From Arthrobacter sp. PsM3 (GTDB lineage Bacteria; Actinomycetota; Actinomycetes; Actinomycetales; Micrococcaceae): a DNA stretch of 64,000 nt. Where the stretch lies: the NCBI RefSeq assembly GCF_030433895.1, contig NZ_JARUXE010000019.1, forward strand, positions 1 to 64,000. The letters are read 5' to 3'. The translations under genes and the position numbers were made by a program. This document shows, one piece after another, positions 1 through 9,322 of this stretch. A model generated the notes under the pieces. The model worked only from the letters and a program-made list of their open reading frames with translations, was not told the DNA's origin and ran no database searches. Positions within the stretch are counted from its first letter, which is position 1. Every line of letters begins with the position of its first letter.

Positions 1-108
1 CGGTTGTCGGGAGCGCCGTGGGTGCGGGGGCGGGCACGGTTGTCGGGAGCGCCGTGGGTGCGGGGGCGGGCACGGTTGTCGGGAGCGCCGTTGGTGCGGG
101 GGCGGGCA
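1..108. repeat. three tandem 36-base repeats
   Basis: Units at 1-36, 37-72 and 73-108. The first two are identical and the third differs by one base. The unit is a multiple of three and encodes the 12-residue linker repeat of the partial secreted protein on the minus strand. The array may continue beyond the left edge. Confidence 0.9.
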
Positions 109-274
109 CGGCGACCTGGACCACCGCGCCGTCGGTTGTCGGAGGGGGAGTGGCGGTGTCGTCCGCGCAGGCGACCGTGGCGGAGAGCGTCAGCCACGCG
201 ATGCCGGCGATGCCTCCCAGGAGTACCCGCCGGAGCTGACGGCGTGCGCGCAACGGGACTGATGCTGGGTCCAC
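1..274 (-). CDS. secreted Pro/Ala/Thr repeat protein, N-terminal part (cut by window edge)
   Basis: Reading leftwards from a GTG at 274, an open frame runs off the window edge. The first ~20 residues are basic, then comes a hydrophobic stretch (GGIAGIAWLTLSATVACA) that looks like a signal peptide cut before DD. After ~20 linker residues follow three 12-residue repeats of the form VPAPAPTALPTT, encoded by 36-base DNA repeats. A GGGG run lies 7 bases upstream of this GTG; another in-frame GTG six bases earlier (280) has no room for a ribosome site. A TATAGG at 310-315 could be the -10 box. Such repeats often form cell-wall-spanning linkers of secreted enzymes, but the functional domain lies outside the window, so no function is assigned. 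Confidence 0.6.
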   Translation of the reverse strand, partial: MDPASVPLRARRQLRRVLLGGIAGIAWLTLSATVACADDTATPPPTTDGAVVQVAVPAPAPTALPTTVPAPAPTALPTTVPAPAPTALPTT

Positions 275-389
275 GTGCACACCCCATTTCCCCGAAAGCT
301 CGATGGTTGCCTATAGGGTAAGTCCGCGCGTGGGCGTGAGTCCAGAGCGTGCCGTAAACCAGAGCCGATTCAGGCGCCGGAAACCGCGG

Positions 390-1460
390 TCACCGGGCGT
401 CGTTCGGGTAGCTGACGCCCAGTTGGGCGCGCACCCCGTCGAATAGCCGCATGGTGTTCAGTGAGTCTTCGAGCGGCATCACGGGGCTCTCGGTCAGTCC
501 CTGCTGGATGCAGCGGGTCACCTCGCGCAGCTCGTAGCTGTAGCCCCGCCCCACGACGTCGAAGGACTCGCTCCGGGGCTCGTCGAAGCCAACGCGGACC
601 ACGAGCTCCTTGGGGTTGTTGATCGAGCCGATGGACTGCAGGAACCCCCCGCCGCCCGCCACGGTGGCGGTCCGGGGGCCGTGCGCCAGCAGGGATGAGG
701 TCAGCTGGGCCTGGGCGCCGTGGTGGTAGCCGAGCGTCAGCGCGTTCTGGGCGTCCACGCCGTCGTCGTTCAACCAACCGGTGGCACTGACGGTCTGCGG
801 GAAGCCCAAGGTGCCCAGTGCCCACAGCAGGGGGTAGACGGTGAGATCCAGCAGCGCGCCGCCGCCATCCTTCGGGGCCCAGAGGCGCGAGGAGGGCGAA
901 TACGGCGCCGGGAAGCCCAGGTCCGCTCCCACCCACTTGACCTCCCCGATCTCGCCGGAGCCGGCGATCTCGAAGGCCCGCTGCATGCCCGGCAGGAACC
1001 GGCTCCACATCGCCTCCATCAGGAACAGGCCCTTGGCGCGCGCCAGCGACACCAGCTCGGAAGCCTCCCTCGCATTTACAGTGAGTGCCTTTTCGCAGAG
1101 CACGTGCTTGCCCGCGTTGAGGGCCGCCATGGCGATTTCGTGGTGGTGGGCGTGCGGGGTGGCGACGTAGACGACGTCGACCGCGTCGTTGGCGAGCAGC
1201 CGGTCGTAGCCGGACCGGCCGTTCAGGTCCCCGTAGGCGCGGGCGAAGCCGTAATCGGCGGCGAAGGCATCCGCCGCCGCCTGGGTGCGGGAACTGACCG
1301 CGTAAAGCTCGGCGTCGGCAAGGAGTTCCAGGTCCCGGGTCACGGCCGCCGCGATGCCTCCCGTGGCGACCACGCCCCAGCGCAGCCTGGCGCCGGTGGC
1401 CGTCCGGGGATCGGGGTCCTGCTGGCTGGACAACCAGGGCGTGGCGATGTGTGCGCTCAT
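390..1460 (-). CDS. Gfo/Idh/MocA family NAD(P)-dependent oxidoreductase
   Basis: A 356-residue protein. The N-terminal Rossmann fold carries a nucleotide-binding loop at residues 28-40 (WGVVATGGIAAAV). The family signature EKALTVN at about 123-129 contains the conserved catalytic-region lysine; the C-terminal half is the alpha/beta dimerisation domain. Length fits the family, which oxidises or reduces sugars, inositols and trans-dihydrodiols. The EKALTVN form and the following LMEAMWSRFLPG are typical of the dihydrodiol dehydrogenase-like branch. The substrate cannot be told from sequence. The ATG at 1460 follows a purine-rich GAGAGGA. It stands alone, with a 91-base gap to the ABC pair upstream on the same strand. 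Confidence 0.85.
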   Translation of the reverse strand: MSAHIATPWLSSQQDPDPRTATGARLRWGVVATGGIAAAVTRDLELLADAELYAVSSRTQAAADAFAADYGFARAYGDLNGRSGYDRLLANDAVDVVYVATPHAHHHEIAMAALNAGKHVLCEKALTVNAREASELVSLARAKGLFLMEAMWSRFLPGMQRAFEIAGSGEIGEVKWVGADLGFPAPYSPSSRLWAPKDGGGALLDLTVYPLLWALGTLGFPQTVSATGWLNDDGVDAQNALTLGYHHGAQAQLTSSLLAHGPRTATVAGGGGFLQSIGSINNPKELVVRVGFDEPRSESFDVVGRGYSYELREVTRCIQQGLTESPVMPLEDSLNTMRLFDGVRAQLGVSYPNDAR

Positions 1461-1551
1461 GGAGTCATCCTCTCACCCGGGCGGGGCGTGCCCAGGATGC
1501 GCACGCCGAAAGCCGGGAGCGGTGTGTAATGCGACGCTCCCGGGCCGTGGG

Positions 1552-2259
1552 TTAGGCGGGTGACGCTGCGGCGATCCGGCTGCGTGCCGCCTCCTCCGTC
1601 AGTTGGCCCTGCTGGAGCCGGAACCGCCGATCGGTCTTGTTGGCGAGCGAGCGGTCATGCGTGACCACCAGGATGGTGGTGTTGTGGTTCCGGCTGAGCG
1701 AACTGAGGAGCTCGATAATGTGCTCGCCGGTCTGTTCGTCCAGGTTCCCCGTGGGCTCGTCCGCGAGGATCAGCTTCGGGGCGTTGGCCAGCGCGCGGGC
1801 GATCGCCACCCGCTGCTGTTCGCCGCCGGAGAGCCGGTTGATGCGGCGGACATGCTTGTCCGGATCAAGCTGTACCTGCTCCAGCAGATGCCGGGCCCGC
1901 TCCTGGCGGGCCGCCTTCCGGATCCCGGCAAACTCCATCGGCAGCATGACGTTGTCCAGCGCGGAGAGGTTCGGGATCAGGTTGAACTGCTGGAACACGA
2001 AGCCGATGTCCCGCCGGCGGTATTCGGTGAGCTGGCCGTCCGGCATGCCGGCCAGGCTCACTCCGTTGACGAGTACATCCCCGCTCGTGGGCTTGTCGAG
2101 GGCGCCGAGCAGGGACAGGAGCGTGCTTTTGCCGCTGCCGCTCTTGCCCACGATCGAGGCCAGGGTGCCCTGCTCGAGCTCGAAGCTCACATCGTTGACC
2201 GGGGTGATGGTGCGGTCGCCGGACTTGAACGTGCGGACCAGGTTCTTGACTTCGATCAT
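1552..2259 (-). CDS. ABC transporter ATP-binding protein, MacB/LolD/FtsE type
   Basis: A 235-residue ATPase with Walker A GKSGSGKST at about 38-46, a Q-loop (FVFQQFNL), signature LSGGEQQRVA from 144 and Walker B LILADEPTGNLD from 164. The LADEPTGNLD form is the hallmark of the MacB/LolD/FtsE subfamily. These ATPases drive mechanotransmission permeases that export or release lipoproteins, peptides or drugs. It starts 3 bases after the stop of the partner permease (2262-3716), with GAGGAGA 6 bases before its ATG, so the two form one operon. The substrate is unknown. Confidence 0.9.
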   Translation of the reverse strand: MIEVKNLVRTFKSGDRTITPVNDVSFELEQGTLASIVGKSGSGKSTLLSLLGALDKPTSGDVLVNGVSLAGMPDGQLTEYRRRDIGFVFQQFNLIPNLSALDNVMLPMEFAGIRKAARQERARHLLEQVQLDPDKHVRRINRLSGGEQQRVAIARALANAPKLILADEPTGNLDEQTGEHIIELLSSLSRNHNTTILVVTHDRSLANKTDRRFRLQQGQLTEEAARSRIAAASPA

Positions 2260-2261
2260 GG

Positions 2262-3716
2262 CTACTCTCCTCGGAGGACTTCGATGGGACGGATGCGGGC
2301 GGTCAGCAGGGCCGGAACCAGCGCCCCGATGATGGCGACACCAAATACTGCCGCGATCCCGCCTGCGATGACGCCGGGGGAGGCGCTCGCAGTCACGGAG
2401 GTCAGCAGCTGGTTGGCCCCGCCAAGCGGGTTCCCGCCGGGGAATCCGGCGCCGCCGGGTACTCCGCCGGGAAAACCCTGGCCGCGCCGGCCGGTAGTCG
2501 CCGCCGCCGTCGCGGTGTTGGAACTGATCAGGGCGGAGGCGATCCCGCCGCTGGCGAAGGACGCGACGGCGGCACCCACCACACTGCCCATGGCCACCAG
2601 GACCAGGGCCTCCAGCACGAACTGCAGGCCGATGGTGCGGTTCGGCGCGCCGATCGCCTTCAGGACACCGATCTCCCGGCGGCGCTCACGGACCAGCATG
2701 ACCATGATCAGCAGGATGATCAGGCCCGCGGTGGCCAGGGCGGCCACGAAGGCGATGAAGGAGATGTTCTTGACACTCCCGAGCGAGCTGACCGCGGTCT
2801 GGAGGTTCCGCTGGCCCTGGCTGACATCGGCCTTGTCGGTGCCGAGCGCGGCCTGCAGCGCCGTCTTGGCGGCGTCGACGTTCTCCATGGAATTGACCGT
2901 CACGACCATCGTGGACAGTTCGCCCGGGAGGTCCGCGAGGGTCTGGGCGGTGGGGAGCGTGAGGTAGAGGGCGTTGTTGCCGAAGGCGGTTCCGGCGTCG
3001 AACAGGCCCGCCACGGTGAAGCTCTGGTCCTTGATGGTGAAGGTTGAGCCAACGGACAGGCCGTTCTTCTCGGCCAGGGTGGTGCCCAGCAGGGCGCCGG
3101 TGGAGGCAGCCGTGTAGTCACCCAGGCCCGTGCCCTGCGTCAGCGCCAGCGCCTTGCCGGTGGTGTCCACCTCGGCGCCGATCCCGGTGGCCGTGACGGG
3201 CACGGAGAACGCCGGTGCGGTGCTGCTCCCGGATGTTCCCGTGCTTCCGGTGGCGGCCTGGTTGCGGTTGCCGAGCGTGCCGGCGTCGACGGCGGCCGTG
3301 AGGCTTGTGGTCACGGCGGTCGCGGACTGGCTGCCTGGACCTGCTGCGCCGCCCTGCCCGCCAGGGCCTCCCGCGCCGGCCTGGGTGCCGGTCTGGGCCG
3401 CGACTTCCGCGGCGTTGCGCAGCCGGAGGGCCTTGGTGCCGACGACGGTGCTCACATTGGGCACGGCGGCCGCCGTCGCTGCCTGTTCCGCGGTCAGCGG
3501 CTCGCCGCCGCCCTCGAAGCCCTGGCCGCCTGCCGGGTTCACGGTCAGGACTGTGCCCACCGAGGCATTCAGTTCCGCGACCTTCCCCGCGACGGCTTGG
3601 TTGGCCACCAGCATGGCCAGGGCGAGGCCGATGGCAACCGCCAATACGGCCACGACGGCCGCTGTTCGGACCTTGTTTCTGAAGGCGTTGCCTATACTTC
3701 GGGCAAGGACGCTCAC
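2262..3716 (-). CDS. FtsX/MacB-like ABC transporter permease
   Basis: A 484-residue membrane protein if started at the GTG at 3716, which has AGGAG four bases upstream. An ATG at 3797 would add 27 residues that look unlike a permease start. One N-terminal membrane helix (about residues 18-38) is followed by a large extracytoplasmic domain and three C-terminal helices with the FtsX motif around RRREIGVLKAIGAPNRTIG. This topology is typical of MacB-type permeases. The outer domain holds a Gly/Ala-rich low-complexity insert, and another Gly/Pro-rich loop lies between the last helices. It is translated just before its ATPase. Substrate unknown. Confidence 0.85.
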   Translation of the reverse strand: MSVLARSIGNAFRNKVRTAAVVAVLAVAIGLALAMLVANQAVAGKVAELNASVGTVLTVNPAGGQGFEGGGEPLTAEQAATAAAVPNVSTVVGTKALRLRNAAEVAAQTGTQAGAGGPGGQGGAAGPGSQSATAVTTSLTAAVDAGTLGNRNQAATGSTGTSGSSTAPAFSVPVTATGIGAEVDTTGKALALTQGTGLGDYTAASTGALLGTTLAEKNGLSVGSTFTIKDQSFTVAGLFDAGTAFGNNALYLTLPTAQTLADLPGELSTMVVTVNSMENVDAAKTALQAALGTDKADVSQGQRNLQTAVSSLGSVKNISFIAFVAALATAGLIILLIMVMLVRERRREIGVLKAIGAPNRTIGLQFVLEALVLVAMGSVVGAAVASFASGGIASALISSNTATAAATTGRRGQGFPGGVPGGAGFPGGNPLGGANQLLTSVTASASPGVIAGGIAAVFGVAIIGALVPALLTARIRPIEVLRGE

Positions 3717-3847
3717 GTGACTCCTAGGGATCTCAGGCCGGCCGGAAAGGCCGGCGGCTGACACCAGACTGGTACGGGCTGCTGTGCGGACCGCCATCCG
3801 AAGCTATGGATCCGCTGTGAAGATGCGCACCGGGGCACCCGGGCTGC

Positions 3848-3887
3848 AAAAAGCCCCGGCCCGCCAGGAGGCGGAACCGGGGCTTTT
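3848..3887 (-). terminator. rho-independent terminator of the chvE operon
   Basis: Arms AAAAGCCCCGG and CCGGGGCTTTTT surround a short loop. On the minus strand the stem is followed by a T run. It lies 40 bases past the chvE stop and separates that operon from the ABC pair downstream. The A/T flanks could let it work in both directions. Confidence 0.8.
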
Positions 3888-3926
3888 CGGGGTGCTGTTC
3901 AGACAGGAACTACTTCCAGACAGGAA

Positions 3927-5039
3927 TTACTTCGTCAGCGGCCCGAGTACCGGATCGTTGACGTAGGCCGTCTTGACGTTTTCCTTCGTCACGATGACGG
4001 GCTCCAGCAGGTATGCGGGAACAACCTTGACCGTGTTGTTGTAGGACTTGTCATCGTTGATCTCAGGCTTCTTGCCGGCCTGGATGTCCTTGACCATGGT
4101 GATTGCGTGCTCCACGAGCTTGCTGGTGTCCTTGTTGATGGTGGAGTACTGCTCACCGGCCATGATGGACTTCACGGACTCAACTTCGGAGTCCTGGCCG
4201 GTGACGACGGGAATCGGTTTGCCGGCAGCCTTCACCGAGGTGATGATCGCGCGGGCCAGCGTGTCATTGGGGGACAGCACGCCGTCGAGCGTTGCGCTGC
4301 CGTAAGTCCCGGCGAGCAGGGTGTCCATGCGCTTCTGGGCGTTTTCTGCCTTCCAGCCCTGGGTCACCGCCTGCTCGAACGTCGTCTGGCCGGAGAGCAC
4401 CTTGAGGGTGCCGTCGTCGATCTTCGGCTTCAGCACGCTCATGGCACCGTTGAAGAAGACCTTCGCGTTGGCGTCATCCGGGGAACCGGCGAACAGTTCG
4501 ATGTTGTACGGCCCGGACGGCTTCTTGGCCTTCATGCCTTCCAGCAGCGCCTGGCCTTGGAGTTCACCGACCTTGAAGTTGTCGTAGGCCACGTAGTAGT
4601 CCACGTTGGGGGTGTTCAGGAGCAGCCGGTCATACGCGATGATCGTGGCGCCGGCGTCTTTGGCCTGCTGGAGCTGGGTGCCCAGCTGCGCGCCGTCGAT
4701 GGCGCCGACGATGATGACCTTGGCGCCCTTGGTGATCATGGCGCTGATCTGGTTCTGCTGTTCCGAAACGCCGCCGTTGGCGAACTGCACATCCGGCGTG
4801 AAGCCGGCATTTTTGAGGCCGTCGTTGAAGAGTGTCTCCGCCTGGACCCAGTTTTCGGACGTCTTCTGCGGGAGCGCGACGCCGATGGTGGAGTTCTTCG
4901 GGAATGCTTCGCCCCCGGAGGACGAGCCGCTGGTGGTTCCGGTGTCGGAACGGCCGCAGGCTGTCAGCGCCAGTGCCGCAATAGCAGCGATTGCTGCTGC
5001 CTTTCCTGCTTTACCAATCATTCGCATTGCTTGGTTCAC
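3927..5039 (-). CDS. chvE: multiple-sugar binding lipoprotein, ChvE/XylF family
   Basis: A 370-residue solute-binding protein. A lipoprotein signal ends in the lipobox LTAC with Cys28, so it should be anchored outside the membrane. After a Ser/Gly-rich linker comes a type I periplasmic sugar-binding fold beginning IGVALPQKTSENWV. The motifs AYDRLL and YYVAYDN (about 125-145) are typical of the ChvE group that binds glucose, galactose, arabinose or xylose. It is the last gene of the minus-strand operon gguA-gguB-chvE and is followed by a strong terminator. In Agrobacterium the binding-protein gene comes first; here it is last. The exact sugar is not shown by sequence. Confidence 0.88.
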   Translation of the reverse strand: MNQAMRMIGKAGKAAAIAAIAALALTACGRSDTGTTSGSSSGGEAFPKNSTIGVALPQKTSENWVQAETLFNDGLKNAGFTPDVQFANGGVSEQQNQISAMITKGAKVIIVGAIDGAQLGTQLQQAKDAGATIIAYDRLLLNTPNVDYYVAYDNFKVGELQGQALLEGMKAKKPSGPYNIELFAGSPDDANAKVFFNGAMSVLKPKIDDGTLKVLSGQTTFEQAVTQGWKAENAQKRMDTLLAGTYGSATLDGVLSPNDTLARAIITSVKAAGKPIPVVTGQDSEVESVKSIMAGEQYSTINKDTSKLVEHAITMVKDIQAGKKPEINDDKSYNNTVKVVPAYLLEPVIVTKENVKTAYVNDPVLGPLTK

Positions 5040-5090
5040 TTTCTTTAGGTGGTGTGCGGAGAATCGCGATGGAACGGATCAGGGGGCGAA

Positions 5091-6359
5091 CTAGGCGCCC
5101 TTGGAGATGACCTCTTTGGTGGACGTGGTCTCATCGGCCTTCATCTCGCTGCTCCGGCCGAAGTTCTTGAACATCAGGCCGATGATGGACTTCTTGCCCT
5201 GCGTCTTGTTGTAGACGTCGAACGCGACGGCGATCAGGAGCACGAGGCCCTTGATGATCTGGGTGAGGTCGGCGCCGACGCCGAGGAGCTGCAGGCCGTT
5301 GTTCAGCACGGCCATCACCAGGCCGCCGACGATCGAGCCGATCACGGTGCCGACACCGCCGGTCACCGCGGCGCCGCCGATGAACACGGCCGCGATGGCA
5401 TCCAGTTCCCAGCCAACGCCGTCGAACGGGCCCGACGCGGTGGAACGGCCCACGAAGATCATGCCGGCGAGTCCGGCCAGGACGGACATGTTCATCATCA
5501 CCAGGAAGTTGACCTTCTTGGACTGGACGCCGGAGAGCTCGGCGGCGTGCCGGTTGCCGCCGACGGCGTAGATGTGGCGGCCGATGACGGTCTTGGAGGA
5601 GATGAAGCCGTAGATGATCACGAGTGCCGCCAGGATGAGGCCCGGGATCGGAAAGGACGTGCCCGGCCGTCCGGTGGCGAAGAGATAGGTCGCGTAGAGG
5701 ATGGCGCCGCAGACCAGGACCAGCTTGGTGATGCTGACCCAGGCTTCGGGCACCTCGGCGCCCAGGGCCTTGGCGTTCCGGCGGGAGCGGATCTCGCTGA
5801 AGATCACGAAGGCCACTCCGAGCAGACCCAGCAGCACGGTGAGGTTGTTGTACCCGGTGGTCGGCCCGATTTCGGGCAGGTAACCGGAGCCGATCTTCTG
5901 GAAGTCGGCGGGCACCGGGATGGTGTTGGACTTGCCCACGTACTGGTTGGCGCCGCGGAAGATCAGCATGCCGGCAAGCGTGACGATGAACGCCGGGATA
6001 CCGACATACGCGGTCCAGAACCCCTGCCACGCGCCGATCAGGACACCCAGCAGCAGCCCCAGGAGGATGCCCAGATACCAGGGGATATCCCAGTCGCGCA
6101 TCATGAGGGCCACGCTGACGCCCACGAATGCCGCGACCGAGCCGACGGAGAGGTCGATGTGTCCGGCGATGATCACCAGGACCATGCCGATGGCAAGGAT
6201 CAGGATGTAGGAGTTGCCGTTGAAGAGGTTGATGACGTTACCGGGCGTGAGGGTGTTTCCGCCGGTGGCGACCTGGAAGAAGATGATCAATGCCACCAGG
6301 GCGAAGATCATGCCGAATTGGCGGGTGTTGCCGCCAAGGAGCTTCTTGAGCGCGTTCAT
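5091..6359 (-). CDS. gguB: sugar ABC transporter permease, GguB/XylH family
   Basis: A 422-residue membrane protein with roughly ten hydrophobic helices. It carries the ribose/xylose permease motif GHIDLSVGS near residue 66 and the helix pair NGLQLLGVG near the end. Family members form the channel of type II carbohydrate importers and contact the GguA ATPase. It lies between gguA (58-base gap) and chvE (51-base gap) on the same strand. The soluble C-terminal tail of about 35 residues is Lys- and Glu-rich. Confidence 0.88.
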   Translation of the reverse strand: MNALKKLLGGNTRQFGMIFALVALIIFFQVATGGNTLTPGNVINLFNGNSYILILAIGMVLVIIAGHIDLSVGSVAAFVGVSVALMMRDWDIPWYLGILLGLLLGVLIGAWQGFWTAYVGIPAFIVTLAGMLIFRGANQYVGKSNTIPVPADFQKIGSGYLPEIGPTTGYNNLTVLLGLLGVAFVIFSEIRSRRNAKALGAEVPEAWVSITKLVLVCGAILYATYLFATGRPGTSFPIPGLILAALVIIYGFISSKTVIGRHIYAVGGNRHAAELSGVQSKKVNFLVMMNMSVLAGLAGMIFVGRSTASGPFDGVGWELDAIAAVFIGGAAVTGGVGTVIGSIVGGLVMAVLNNGLQLLGVGADLTQIIKGLVLLIAVAFDVYNKTQGKKSIIGLMFKNFGRSSEMKADETTSTKEVISKGA

Positions 6360-6417
6360 TGTTTCAGTCCTTGTTTCCGGAGTGTTCGGAGTCTTCGGTG
6401 CAGCTGGCCCCGGCGGG

Positions 6418-7974
6418 TCAGGCGCTCTTGCGTGCGGAGGTCATGAGCTTCATGAGGTTTTCCTGGCTTGCTTCGTCCTTGTTGAGCACGCCGGTGATGG
6501 CCCCCTCGAAGATGGTGTAGATGCGGTCCGAGAGGCCCAGCAGCTCGGGCAGCTCCGAGGAGATCACGATGACGCCCTTGCCCTGGTTGGCGAGCTGCTG
6601 GATGATGCCGTAGATCTCATACTTGGCCCCGACGTCGATTCCGCGGGTGGGTTCATCCAGGATCAGCAGTTCCGGGTCGGTGAACATCCACTTCGCCAGC
6701 ACCACCTTCTGCTGGTTGCCGCCGGAAAGTTTGGCGACGCCCTCCTCCACCGACGGAGCCTTGGTCCGCAGCGATTTGCGGTACTGCTCAGCGACGGTGA
6801 AGACCTTGTTGGCGTCAATCACGTTGTGCTTGCTGACCTTCTTGAGGTTGGCAGAGACCGTGGTGGCCTTGATGTCATCGAGCAGGTTCAGCCCCAGGGA
6901 CTTGCGGTCCTCGGTGACGTAGCCCAGCCCGGCATCGATGGCCTGCTTGACGTTCTTGAGCTCGATCTCCTTGCCGTTCATGTAGATCTGCCCGGAAAGG
7001 AAACGGCCGTAGGAGCGGCCGAAGACAGAACGGGCCAGCTCGGTGCGTCCGGCACCCATCAGGCCGGCGAAGCCGACGATCTCACCGCGCCGGACGAAGA
7101 AGTTGGAGTTCTTGCAGACCATGCGGTCCTGGATCTGCGGGTGGCCCACATTCCAGTTCTTGACCTCGAAGAAGACCTCCCCGATCGTCGGCTCGTGGTC
7201 CGGGAAGCGGGATTCCAGCGTCCGGCCCACCATGCCCTTGATGATGCGGTCCTCGTCAACGCCGTCGGCCTTGACGTCGAGCGTCTCGATCGACTTGCCG
7301 TCACGGATGATGGTGATGGAGTCCGCGATCTGCTCGATCTCGTTCAGCTTGTGGGAAATGATGATGGAGGTGATGCCGCGGCCCTTCAGGCCGAGCATCA
7401 GGTCCAGCAGGTGCTGGGAATCCGATTCGTTCAGGGCCGCCGTGGGCTCGTCGAGGATAAGCAGCTTCACCGACTTGTTCAGGGCCTTGGCGATTTCGAC
7501 GAGCTGCTGCTTGCCGACGCCGATTTCCTTGATCGGGGTCTCCGGATCCTCCCGCAGCCCCACCCGTGCCAGCAGTTCGGTGGAACGGACACGGGCCTCG
7601 GCCCAGTCGATCACCCCGCGCTTGGTCGGCTCGTTGCCGAGGAAGATGTTCTCCATGATGGACAGCTCGGGGATCAGCGCGAGTTCCTGGTGGATGATCA
7701 CGATGCCGGCGTGCTCGCTGGCCCGGATGTCCTTGAACTGCTGGACTTCGCTCTGGTAGACGATGTCCCCGGTGTAGGTGCCGTACGGGTAAACCCCGGA
7801 GAGCACCTTCATGAGGGTGGACTTGCCGGCGCCGTTTTCGCCGCAAATGGCGTGGATCTCACCGGCCTTCACCCGCAGGTTCACCTCGGCCAATGCTTTA
7901 ACGCCGGGAAACTCTTTGGTGATGGAGCGCATCTCGAGAATAATCGGATCGCTGTGCGTGTTGAGGGACGTCAT
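6418..7974 (-). CDS. gguA: sugar ABC transporter ATPase, tandem nucleotide-binding domains
   Basis: A 518-residue protein made of two fused ATPase domains. The first has Walker [10 protein letters not shown] at 45-53 and a Walker B of the form [12 protein letters not shown]. The second has the degenerate P-loop GLMGAGRTE near 283 and the signature LSGGNQQKV, as in XylG, RbsA and GguA. It powers uptake of monosaccharides through GguB and ChvE. As first gene of the operon it sits behind a promoter (8044-8073) that overlaps a ROK-type operator, so sugar induction through the neighbouring repressor is the likely control. GGAGG lies 12 bases before the ATG. Confidence 0.9.
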   Translation of the reverse strand: MTSLNTHSDPIILEMRSITKEFPGVKALAEVNLRVKAGEIHAICGENGAGKSTLMKVLSGVYPYGTYTGDIVYQSEVQQFKDIRASEHAGIVIIHQELALIPELSIMENIFLGNEPTKRGVIDWAEARVRSTELLARVGLREDPETPIKEIGVGKQQLVEIAKALNKSVKLLILDEPTAALNESDSQHLLDLMLGLKGRGITSIIISHKLNEIEQIADSITIIRDGKSIETLDVKADGVDEDRIIKGMVGRTLESRFPDHEPTIGEVFFEVKNWNVGHPQIQDRMVCKNSNFFVRRGEIVGFAGLMGAGRTELARSVFGRSYGRFLSGQIYMNGKEIELKNVKQAIDAGLGYVTEDRKSLGLNLLDDIKATTVSANLKKVSKHNVIDANKVFTVAEQYRKSLRTKAPSVEEGVAKLSGGNQQKVVLAKWMFTDPELLILDEPTRGIDVGAKYEIYGIIQQLANQGKGVIVISSELPELLGLSDRIYTIFEGAITGVLNKDEASQENLMKLMTSARKSA

Positions 7975-8043
7975 CTGCCCTTACGCCTCCAATGCATGAC
8001 TTCGTTGTCCGCCCCTGCAAACCGCAGGGCCGTCTGATGGAAA

Positions 8044-8086
8044 AGTAAACTGGATCACAGGCCTTGTCGTCAAGTCTTTAACGCAA
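8044..8086 (-). promoter_or_regulatory. promoter of gguA operon with overlapping ROK operator
   Basis: On the minus strand TTGACG (8068-8073) and TTTACT (8044-8049) are separated by 18 bases. The -35 box lies inside a 23-base element at 8064-8086 that recurs, 19 of 23 identical, upstream of the ROK repressor gene. The core is an imperfect inverted repeat, GTCAA-N4-TTAAC. A repressor bound here would block RNA polymerase. Confidence 0.7.
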
Positions 8087-8105
8087 CGGCCCGATAACGA
8101 AAACT

Positions 8106-9296
8106 TCAGTTCCGCCGGATTCCGGCGTGCTGGAACACCAGGGCCGTGGCCCCGAGGGCCTCGGCCCTGTCGCCGAGCGAGGACATCGTGAGCGTAGTCG
8201 TCTCGCCGATCACGGGCACCGCGTGCCGGACCAGTCCCCGCCGGATCGGGTCCAGCAGCAGCTCCCCGAGTCCGGCCAGCGGCCCGCCGACCACGATCAC
8301 CTCGGGGTTGATCAGGTTGGCCACATTGCCCAGCGCGCGGCCGACGGCGAGTCCGGCGTCGTCCACCACGCGCAGGGTGGCGGAGTCCCGGGCGAGGGCC
8401 TTGCGGACGATGTCCTCCGGGGTCAGCGGCTTGTCCTCGCCGCGGCCCAGGAGTTCGATCATGGTGGTGGTCGAGGCGATGGTTTCCAGGCAGCCGCGGT
8501 TCCCGCAGCGGCAGACCAGCCCGTGTTCATGGATGGTCGCGTGGCCGATTTCGCCGGTGATTCCGACGTTGCCGTAGTAGGGCATCCCGTTCAGGATCAG
8601 CCCCGCGCCGATGCCGGATCCGATCTTGAGGAACATCAGGTTGCTGATCCCGGTGTGCGGCCCCCACGTGACTTCCGACAGGGCGCCCAGGTTGGCGTCG
8701 TTGTCCACGAAAACCGGTAGATCCAGTGCTTCCTCGAGGCGTTGCAGGATATTGATGCCCACCCATTCGGGCAGGATGGCGCCCTGCGCCACCGTCCCCG
8801 TGCGGCGGTCGATGGGGCCCGGGATGCCGACGCCGGCCCCGACGACGGCGCTGCGTTCCACACCGCTGCCGGCCAGGAGCCGGTCCAGCAGTGCGACGGC
8901 GGCGCTGATGCCCTCCTCGGCGTGGTGGCCCAGGGGGAGCAGGACCGATTCCTCGGCGATCACGTGGTAGCTCAGTGAGGCCAGGACGACGCGCAGGTGC
9001 CGGCGGCCGAAGTCTATGCCCACGGCGACGGCGCCGTTGCTGTTGAGCCGGACGTTCAGGGCCCGCCGACCGGAGCTGGTGATCGGTTCGGTGGAGGCGA
9101 GCCCGGCGTCCTGCATGATCTTGACGATGTTGGAAACGGTGGCCGTGGAGAGGCCGGTCTGCCGGGCGAGTTCCGCCTGGGTGGAGGGCCCGGCGAGCAG
9201 GCATTCAATGATCCGCTGCTGGTTCAGATGCCGGAGCGCGGACTGGGATCCGGGGTTTTTCGTTCGGCTCCTCGTTGAGCGCGTTGGGGAGGGCAT
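8106..9296 (-). CDS. ROK family transcriptional repressor
   Basis: A 396-residue regulator when started at the ATG at 9296; there is no usable start codon closer upstream. Residues 24-70 form a winged helix-turn-helix (STQAELARQTGLSTATVSNIV). The rest is a ROK sugar-kinase-like domain with the zinc-binding motif CRCGNRGCLE and the phosphate loop GIDFGRRHLRVV. ROK repressors such as XylR and NagC release DNA when a sugar binds. It lies directly upstream of gguA-gguB-chvE on the same strand, and both promoters carry the same operator, so it very probably controls the importer and itself. No ribosome site is visible before the ATG. Confidence 0.88.
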   Translation of the reverse strand: MPSPTRSTRSRTKNPGSQSALRHLNQQRIIECLLAGPSTQAELARQTGLSTATVSNIVKIMQDAGLASTEPITSSGRRALNVRLNSNGAVAVGIDFGRRHLRVVLASLSYHVIAEESVLLPLGHHAEEGISAAVALLDRLLAGSGVERSAVVGAGVGIPGPIDRRTGTVAQGAILPEWVGINILQRLEEALDLPVFVDNDANLGALSEVTWGPHTGISNLMFLKIGSGIGAGLILNGMPYYGNVGITGEIGHATIHEHGLVCRCGNRGCLETIASTTTMIELLGRGEDKPLTPEDIVRKALARDSATLRVVDDAGLAVGRALGNVANLINPEVIVVGGPLAGLGELLLDPIRRGLVRHAVPVIGETTTLTMSSLGDRAEALGATALVFQHAGIRRN

Positions 9297-9322
9297 GCTA
9301 TGAAGAGTGCCGCATTCGCGTC

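Noticed and set aside
1603..2967. 454-residue open frame on the plus strand opposite the ABC transporter genes
   Set aside because: It lies antisense to the ATPase and permease, which have clear motifs. The translation is low-complexity, as expected from codon bias on the other strand.
4107..8037. Long plus-strand open frames (313, 465 and 607 residues) across the sugar importer
   Set aside because: These mirror gguA, gguB and chvE in another frame, are rich in Asp, Val, Gly, His and Leu, and match no family.
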